64,000 nucleotides of DNA from Chryseobacterium gallinarum (GTDB lineage Bacteria; Bacteroidota; Bacteroidia; Flavobacteriales; Weeksellaceae). Where the stretch lies: NCBI RefSeq assembly GCF_001021975.1, contig NZ_CP009928.1, forward strand, positions 4,344,001 through 4,408,000. The letters run 5' to 3'. The translations under genes and the position numbers were made by a program. Under the pieces are notes generated by a model that saw only the letters and a program-made list of their open reading frames with translations, did not search any database and was not told where the DNA came from. The first letter of the stretch is position 1. Each line of letters begins with the position of its first letter. This document shows, piece by piece, positions 58,501 through 64,000 of this stretch.

Positions 58501-58834
58501 TTGTTCGTTATCTCATTGTTCGCTCTGTTTTCTCTTTTTGGAATTTTCCCCTTTTTATCTTACTACCCTTCGACACTCGGATAAGTGATTGACAGTGAAA
58601 GAGAAAGATATAACACTTTGGTCGGTTTCATCCTTCTACATCTCCTGTCTACACCTATCCTCTTTCATTCTGCCGTAGAAGCGTAGAAAGATGGTAGTAA
58701 GCTGTGTCGCAAGATGGACACCTCCTGCAATCCTTTCTCTTTCACCGTATTATCCTTAGTTGTAGTAACGTAGTAAGGAGAATAGGAAAGAAAAGAGAAA
58801 GGAGTATTACAAAGAGGTTGGCAACAACAGGGTG
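58501..58834. other. Element intergenic region with long-range inverted repeat
   Basis: CTTACTACC (58559-58567) and GGTAGTAAG (58693-58701) are perfect 9-bp arms 125 nt apart. No gene is seen. Might be part of a replication origin served by the flanking VapE and primase genes. Confidence 0.45.
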
Positions 58835-60025
58835 CTATGGCGGTTGCTCGGGGTAAATCTTACGGACGGCATAGACATATACGGGATTGCCGTTTACCCT
58901 GTGGCACTCCCTTGTATAACCGGCCTTTCGTAAGGCTTCACCCATCCGTTTGGTGGAGAGGGATTGTCGGGTATAGCAGGAGAGATACCCCACTATCTCC
59001 GAATTGGTCATATAGAAACGCTTGGTGGCTTTCTCTGCTTCCGTGGGAAAAGTAAAATAGCGGAGCAACAGTTCCATCTCTGTCGTATAGACTTGGAAGG
59101 CTTCGCTGTTTCTATGCAATTCAATAATCTCTTCATCATTGAACCAATAGCGAAACCCTTCATTCAACCGTGTCTTGGCTTCGCTGTAAACGGCATCCAT
59201 CGGAATGCTCTTGGCTCGGTCTATCTCTATTGCCAATACTTCAAAGGGCAGGAAGCGTCTGCTCCCTGTCGGGTCGGTGAGGAAGTCGTTGCCATTGACC
59301 GAAGCCACGAAACTTGCCAAGTGGGGTCGCTCCTCGATATGCTTCTCGTAGGGCATACGGTACTTCACCTGCGGACAGGTAATGAGGTTCTTCAGTTCAT
59401 TCTCGTCCCGTTTGTTAAGGGCTTTGAGTTGGTCGTCAATGTTGATGATGAGGTTTTGACCGATAAGGCTCAGCACGTCCTTCTCCTGTGGGTATATCTT
59501 CCCCGTATAGCGGTAATCGGAGAGAGACGGAGGACAGAGCAAATCAAGGAACGTGGTCTTGAACTTACCCTGATCGCCTGTCAGTACAAGGCAGGTATGG
59601 TTACGGCATTGCTTGTCGTCCATCGCATTGGCGACCACTGCCACTAACCACTTGGTGAGGTATTCCCTCCATTTCTCGGGGTTGGTTACGCTCACGCAGT
59701 CGGGAAGGGCGGTGATAGTTTCCGCATTCCCTTTCGTCAGCGGTAACGCTTGGAAATAGGTTTGTACAGGATTAACACGTGGGGAGAAATCGCTTTCGAT
59801 GATGCTGTACAGGTTCTCGGGCGAGGTCTGTACATCGGCTTCCTTATCTAAAGCTCGTTTGAGGGTATTGATACGGTAGCGGTCTATGGCTGTGTAATCG
59901 TCCGTTCCTCGTGGACGGTACTCCGCTCGGTGTAACACGGTGTTGTACCGAAACTCATACCGAGCCGAAAGGAACTCTTCTATTTGGGCGTTCTTGGAGA
60001 GGTTGTCCTTCTCTTCTTTTTTCAT
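58835..60025 (-). CDS. VapE-like (virulence-associated E) ATPase
   Basis: A 396-residue P-loop protein of the VapE family, helicase-like replication proteins of plasmids and elements. Walker A is LTGDQGKFKTTFLDLL, Walker B NLIINIDD, and the arginine region DPTGSRRFLPFEV. It lies upstream of the primase on the same strand and probably acts with it in element replication. Confidence 0.85.
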   Translation of the reverse strand: MKKEEKDNLSKNAQIEEFLSARYEFRYNTVLHRAEYRPRGTDDYTAIDRYRINTLKRALDKEADVQTSPENLYSIIESDFSPRVNPVQTYFQALPLTKGNAETITALPDCVSVTNPEKWREYLTKWLVAVVANAMDDKQCRNHTCLVLTGDQGKFKTTFLDLLCPPSLSDYRYTGKIYPQEKDVLSLIGQNLIINIDDQLKALNKRDENELKNLITCPQVKYRMPYEKHIEERPHLASFVASVNGNDFLTDPTGSRRFLPFEVLAIEIDRAKSIPMDAVYSEAKTRLNEGFRYWFNDEEIIELHRNSEAFQVYTTEMELLLRYFTFPTEAEKATKRFYMTNSEIVGYLSCYTRQSLSTKRMGEALRKAGYTRECHRVNGNPVYVYAVRKIYPEQPP

Positions 60026-60627
60026 TGTTCGTATCTCTTTTATTTGCTTGATTTTGAACTTTCATCCGAAACAGGATGCTGAAACTAAGTTAGAGAGGCG
60101 AACAGGTGAAGCCAAGCCTTGTGGCGTTGTTGCATCGAGGTGCTGCATATTTCTTCGGCAAAAGGAAAGGATACCTCATATTTTCTACTCAAAAATCAGA
60201 AAACGACAAATGGAAGAACGGGAAACGCTACCCGAATGGCTGTATCGGATTGCATGCAGATGCATGCCTTTGCCTTTTCGATGAAAGCAGAAGGAAAAGC
60301 CTAAAAAGACAGGTAGGAAGATTCTCTCTAACAGAGCCACTTCATACCATTTCGACGCCGAAAGTATCCACTTAACAGGAATGGGGTAAACAGTATATGC
60401 TGGTTCGTTATTTTCGCATCGAAACAGGATTTTTTCCCTCGGAAGGAATTCGGGGGAACAGAGAGAAATGGCAGGGAATCCCTTCTAAAAACAGATAGGT
60501 TTTACTTATACATTTGCCTGCAAGTTCCTGCGATTTCCTTTGATCTCATCAGGTCAGAGAACAAGGATTTCGGCTGCATACATTTGCACCGAAAAGAGAA
60601 AATAACAACAATTAAAACGATATTGAT
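60026..60627. other. 600-bp regulatory region of the element
   Basis: No gene is supported. It holds two TACATTTG -7-type boxes, at about 60510 and at 60579-60586, the second about 40 nt before the HTH gene. A TGCATGC direct repeat lies near 60250. Confidence 0.5.
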
Positions 60628-60906
60628 ATGAGATTTACAGCCATCGACTCCTCCGCTTGGGAGGAACTGAAAAAGAGCATCGAAGAACTGGCTCTTTGCA
60701 TGAGAGAACATTTCGGGACAAAGCCCGAAGTCCCCGACTTGTTGCACAATGGGGACGTGTGCCGAATACTCAACATCAGCAAGCGAACGCTCCAGCATTA
60801 TCGGGATACTTCCGTATTGCCCTTCATTCAAATCGGGCATAAGTGCTACTACAAACGTGAGGATGTGGAAGCACTCTTCGAAAAGTCGAACCGAAAAATA
60901 CAATGA
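60628..60906 (+). CDS. Excisionase-like HTH protein 1
   Basis: A 92-residue protein with a MerR-like/HTH_17 domain (LHNGDVCRILNISKRTLQHYRDTSVLPFIQIG HKCYYKREDVEALF in two blocks). Such proteins control excision or replication of Bacteroides elements. It overlaps the next gene by 4 nt and is similar to it. Confidence 0.8.
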   Translation: MRFTAIDSSAWEELKKSIEELALCMREHFGTKPEVPDLLHNGDVCRILNISKRTLQHYRDTSVLPFIQIGHKCYYKREDVEALFEKSNRKIQ

Positions 60907-61205
60907 CTATGGAACACGAAATCATAAATAAAGAAACGCCCGAAATGAAACAACTCATTTCGGGCATTCAAGAAGTAAGCAAACGTATTCGGGAGATTGC
61001 CCAAACGCATCGTCCGCTGTTCGGAGGAGAAATCTATCTCACGGGGAGAGAAGTGTGCGAACACCTTTTCGTCAGTCCTCGCACCTTGCAAGACTATCGG
61101 GACAAGGGCATTATTCCCTACACTCAAATCGCAGGGAAGATACTCTACAAGCTCTCCGACTTGGAGAAGCTTTTGGAAGAAAACTATAAGCAAAGATCTT
61201 TTTAG
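60903..61205 (+). CDS. Excisionase-like HTH protein 2
   Basis: A 100-residue paralogue of the preceding protein, with HTH_17 core LTGREVCEHLFVSPRTLQDYRDKGIIPYTQI. It starts inside the stop of gene 1 (ATGA). The tandem pair is typical of Bacteroidetes mobilizable elements. Confidence 0.8.
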   Translation: MTMEHEIINKETPEMKQLISGIQEVSKRIREIAQTHRPLFGGEIYLTGREVCEHLFVSPRTLQDYRDKGIIPYTQIAGKILYKLSDLEKLLEENYKQRSF

Positions 61206-61460
61206 AAGCTCTCTGTTTGTGTATATGTTAGCAAGGCATGTTATTTACAAGTTTCTTTTTCATAAAAACGGCATTTGGGGGTATGTTATAAAAGATTATG
61301 CGGAAGCATACATCATCATAAAGATAGCTAAAACTTCTTTTTTTAAACAATGAACTAACTATATGAATTTAACAACGCCATATTTTTATACATGACAAAA
61401 AATAAAAACACTACTTAGGCAACTCATCATTAGCGAGGTTACCGTTCTATAGATAAATCA

Positions 61461-61871
61461 TCAATTTCCCCTATATGTTGAGTATCCGTATGGGCTAAGC
61501 GTAATAGGTACATGGTAATGGCTGTCGTCTTTTATTTCAAAAACGACTTCTATAAAAGGATAAAAACTAGCCTGTTTAAGCCGCTCGAAATAAGGTAATG
61601 TAAAATATGTCAACTTGTAAATACCTCTATGATCGGTTCCATTCTCTTTCAAAAAATCTTTGATACGTCCATTTTTATCTGTAATCTTTTCATCAATGAT
61701 TACCCAGTCTTTATCTCCATTCAATTTCGAAAGTCTAATACTTACTCCAGATGCAGGACGACCTTGAGTAATATCTAAAATATGGCTGGATAATTGAAAC
61801 TTCACATCCTGAGCAAATGTAAAACTAAAGAATCCCAACAATAATGATATTATTAATACGAATCGTTTCAT
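61461..61871 (-). CDS. uraH: Exported 5-hydroxyisourate hydrolase (transthyretin-like)
   Basis: A 136-residue transthyretin-related protein that hydrolyses 5-hydroxyisourate in urate breakdown. It has a signal peptide (SFTFAQ), the first active-site histidine in LSSHILDITQGRPASG, and the C-terminal SPYGYSTYRGN signature. The export signal is unusual for a purine enzyme. It lies 1 nt after the second GlcG-like gene in a three-gene operon. Confidence 0.85.
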   Translation of the reverse strand: MKRFVLIISLLLGFFSFTFAQDVKFQLSSHILDITQGRPASGVSIRLSKLNGDKDWVIIDEKITDKNGRIKDFLKENGTDHRGIYKLTYFTLPYFERLKQASFYPFIEVVFEIKDDSHYHVPITLSPYGYSTYRGN

Positions 61872-61872
61872 T

Positions 61873-62373
61873 TTATTTATTATTTAAGTTGTTAATTATT
61901 ATTTCCATTACAGCCAAACCTACTTTAGCAATGCGGACATCTTCACTACCATGAGCGCCTCCGACACCTATTCCACCTACAACCTTCCCATCAATAAAAA
62001 CAGGAACACCCCCATCCATAATTAAAATATTTTCATCCAGATAACGAATATCCTCTGGTATCTTACCTTCTTTGACCCCTTTAAGAATCTCTGAGGTTTC
62101 TCTTTTCTGGGAATTGGCTGTGAAAGCTTTTTTGTAACTGGCTCTCAACGTGTGCACGCCTGCGTCCTGATGTCTCAATACCGAAAGGACTTGTCCCGAC
62201 CGGTCTACAATAGTGACGCAAATCTTAAAGCCGTTTTTTTCAGCTTCTTCAAAGGCTGCTTGCGCAATCTTCATTGCCATATCTCCTGTCAAAATTGGTT
62301 CATAAACCTGTTTTGACTGTGCTTTCATTCCCACATGCAGAAATAGCAACATAAATATAAAACAAAATCTCAT
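61873..62373 (-). CDS. Exported GlcG/HbpS family heme-binding protein 2
   Basis: A 166-residue secreted protein of the GlcG/HbpS (PF03928) family. After a signal peptide it has KICVTIVDRSGQVLSVLRHQDAGVHT and GGVPVFIDGKVVGGIGVGGAHGSEDV, both diagnostic. It starts inside the stop of the previous gene. Some relatives bind heme; the ligand here is inferred only. Confidence 0.85.
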   Translation of the reverse strand: MRFCFIFMLLFLHVGMKAQSKQVYEPILTGDMAMKIAQAAFEEAEKNGFKICVTIVDRSGQVLSVLRHQDAGVHTLRASYKKAFTANSQKRETSEILKGVKEGKIPEDIRYLDENILIMDGGVPVFIDGKVVGGIGVGGAHGSEDVRIAKVGLAVMEIIINNLNNK

Positions 62374-62873
62374 GGTTGAATAGTAAATCCTAAATACTCT
62401 ACTGCTTCTTTTGCGATCTTATGGTCATTTTCACCACCACCAGCTCCGGAAACTCCAATGGCTCCGATCAATATGCCGTCTTTCCATATAGGAACACCTC
62501 CTCCTAAAAGCAACAATTCAGGCATTGATTCCAGATTTCCAGAAGAAGAATCCGATAACACCTTTTTCATTAAGTCCCAACTTGCAGATTTTGTAGATAC
62601 TGAAGTATATGCTTTCCTTCGAGATGCTTCGGTATTATGAACGCCGACATTATCTCCCTTCAAAAGTAGAATTGTAGCTCCGGAAGAATTTACTACAGCT
62701 ACAGATACATTTTTGCCCATCTTCTTCGCTTCCACTTTCGCCTGCTCAGCCAATTTCAAGGCTCCATTTTGTGTTAAATCAAGAGATTTATTTACGCATT
62801 GTGCCGACAGATGATAATCTCCTATAAAAAGCACAAAGAGAACTCCTAAAATTAGTTTTGTTAACTTGTTCAT
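62370..62873 (-). CDS. Exported GlcG/HbpS family heme-binding protein 1
   Basis: A 167-residue exported protein, paralogue of the next gene. Motifs: NVSVAVVNSSGATILLLKGD and GGVPIWKDGILIGAIGVSGAGGGEND. First gene of the GlcG-GlcG-UraH operon. Likely periplasmic; the partner oxidoreductase, if any, is not in the window. Confidence 0.85.
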   Translation of the reverse strand: MNKLTKLILGVLFVLFIGDYHLSAQCVNKSLDLTQNGALKLAEQAKVEAKKMGKNVSVAVVNSSGATILLLKGDNVGVHNTEASRRKAYTSVSTKSASWDLMKKVLSDSSSGNLESMPELLLLGGGVPIWKDGILIGAIGVSGAGGGENDHKIAKEAVEYLGFTIQP

Positions 62874-62958
62874 AAAGTTAAGATTTTTATGGCTTATGGC
62901 CTTCTGTTAAAATAACACATGCTCGTTTGCATTATATTACCAAGATGACACAAGGGAG

Positions 62959-63702
62959 CTACTCCCTCCGGTAGTCACCGGCCAAGCTACCGCCACCACC
63001 GCAGAAGAACATCAAGTCGTAACGGTCGTCGAACTTAGAGGTGAATACATTCATTTCGTTGCCGTTATTCATTGGGCGAATGGTCATTACCGATTTCATA
63101 TCAGGATTAACATCCTTCATGTTAATCTCAATCTGGTTGTTCACAATTGTACCTTGACCTTTAAATTCACATCCCTTTCCAGAACCGCCGGTTTGTGCGA
63201 TAGCCACTTCCACGCGCCTGTCGTTTATTTTAGTAATTGTCAGCATTTGTTTGTAAGCACCTTTTTCGTCAGAACCGCAGTTATATGTGCCCACGAACTT
63301 GTCTGCCAACATTTCAGTTTCTTTTTTGAGCATATACTCCTCTTTCACCTCTTTCTTTTCGCCGATTTGAGCCAATAGGTCTGCAGAAATCAGTTTATAC
63401 ATTTGCGTTTCGCCATCAAATGTTTTAACGGTAAATATGCTGTCGGTAAATGACCATTTACCATCTACTGTTTCAGACGTATTATCCGAGTCCATATACA
63501 TTCTTGTCAGATAGGCTGTGCTATCTGCGTTCAGAGTCAGGTGTGTGTGGATACCCGGGCAAGATGCGCAAGGCAGTGTAGCGGAGTACATACCCATGTT
63601 GTCCGTAACGTCAACCGGTTCGCTTGTATGAGCCATCTTATTGTTACATCCGCAAAATGTCACTACGGACAGCAATAATGCTTCAATCATTTTTCTGTTC
63701 AT
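62959..63702 (-). CDS. NlpE-like copper-resistance lipoprotein
   Basis: A 247-residue lipoprotein. The lipobox is TFCGC, with a lipidation cysteine near residue 18-20. The NlpE N-domain motif PCASCPGI with its CxxC pair follows, then a META-like second domain. NlpE relatives sense envelope stress or bind copper. The Bacteroides-like base composition suggests it is element cargo. Confidence 0.8.
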   Translation of the reverse strand: MNRKMIEALLLSVVTFCGCNNKMAHTSEPVDVTDNMGMYSATLPCASCPGIHTHLTLNADSTAYLTRMYMDSDNTSETVDGKWSFTDSIFTVKTFDGETQMYKLISADLLAQIGEKKEVKEEYMLKKETEMLADKFVGTYNCGSDEKGAYKQMLTITKINDRRVEVAIAQTGGSGKGCEFKGQGTIVNNQIEINMKDVNPDMKSVMTIRPMNNGNEMNVFTSKFDDRYDLMFFCGGGGSLAGDYRRE

Positions 63703-63866
63703 TCCTTTCTAGTTTTAGAGACAAATATGATTACAAAATTACATTTTTTTTGAATAGAAGCCATGAAGCAGTTCTTAATAAATCGTAATTAGTATAAAAG
63801 CACACGTATGAGGTTTTTCGTTATCCTTAATTCCGCAACACTATAATTTAACTTTATTTATAAGTT

Positions 63867-64000
63867 CCTGAGCAACAAAAAGTTGCCCAGGATTTTGCCA
63901 TGTCAGAATTTTCACTTATCTTAGTGTTGCAAAAAGAAAACAAGCAAAACTCTAATATGACATGGCAAAAATACAAATTAAATCTGAGAAACTCACACCT
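63867..64000 (+). mobile_element. IS1380-family insertion sequence, left end
   Basis: CCTGAGCAAC (63867-63876) pairs with GTTGCCCAGG (63882-63891) at 9 of 10 positions and probably lies in or next to the terminal repeat. A transposase start follows. The rest of the element is beyond the window. Confidence 0.65.
63962..64000 (+). CDS. IS1380-family transposase, first 13 codons
   Basis: The frame opens MAKIQIKSEKLTP and runs off the right edge. This start matches my memory of IS1380-family transposases of Bacteroides; the family call rests on it and on the terminal repeat. Confidence 0.65.
   Translation, partial: MAKIQIKSEKLTP

Noticed and set aside
60240-60265. TGCATGC direct repeat in the element
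   Set aside because: Short, self-palindromic and single; no link to a function.

Overview
The window is about 55 kb of Flavobacteriia chromosome followed by about 8 kb of foreign, Bacteroides-type accessory DNA. Protein families, low G+C, absence of Shine-Dalgarno sequences, TTG-N19-TAnnTTTG promoters, a type 9 secretion (T9SS) sorting domain and Bacteroidetes-style 47/30 CRISPR units all point to Chryseobacterium or a close relative (Weeksellaceae). The genus is an inference. I saw no rRNA or tRNA gene.

Layout. 0-5 kb: the end of prmC, a DUF4180 protein, two dehydrogenases, a membrane AraC regulator and a rhomboid protease. 5-10 kb: parC, a small membrane protein and parE. 10-15 kb: a propeller-type LytS kinase with its LytTR regulator, then an aminotransferase. 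15-18 kb: four small double-glycine leader peptides sharing a four-cysteine spacing, around an SDR and an AraC gene. 18-28.5 kb: ychF, ferritin, a GHL10 lipoprotein, typA, a PfpI-like protein, a YceI lipoprotein and a large T9SS-secreted protein.

28.5-36.2 kb: a complete type II-C CRISPR-Cas system. It has a 25-repeat array plus one decayed repeat, cas2, cas1, a 1403-residue Cas9, and a tracrRNA with its own promoter and terminator in the intergenic region 5' of cas9. crRNAs must be read on the + strand, convergent with the cas genes. The repeat itself contains a promoter-like sequence.

36.2-55.7 kb: tex with a PD-(D/E)XK nuclease 2 nt behind it, HAD phosphatase, M28 and M1-like peptidases, an H1-like histone, an AraC-MFS pair, a MarR-UspA pair with a palindromic operator, and a TetR gene followed by two orphan promoter-terminator units that share a repeated operator. 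Then comes the oxidative pentose phosphate operon gnd-zwf-pgl.

55.7-64 kb: one end of a mobilizable element joined to the first codons of gnd, which has lost its usual start. The backbone is a MobV relaxase, a TOPRIM primase, a VapE-like ATPase and two excisionase-like HTH proteins, visibly richer in G+C than the chromosome. Beyond it lie a GlcG-GlcG-UraH secreted operon, an NlpE-like lipoprotein and the first codons of an IS1380-family transposase. No integrase lies in the window.

The best leads are the four-cysteine peptide family, the repeat-embedded CRISPR promoter with reversed array polarity, the TetR-linked twin orphan transcription units and the gnd/element junction.
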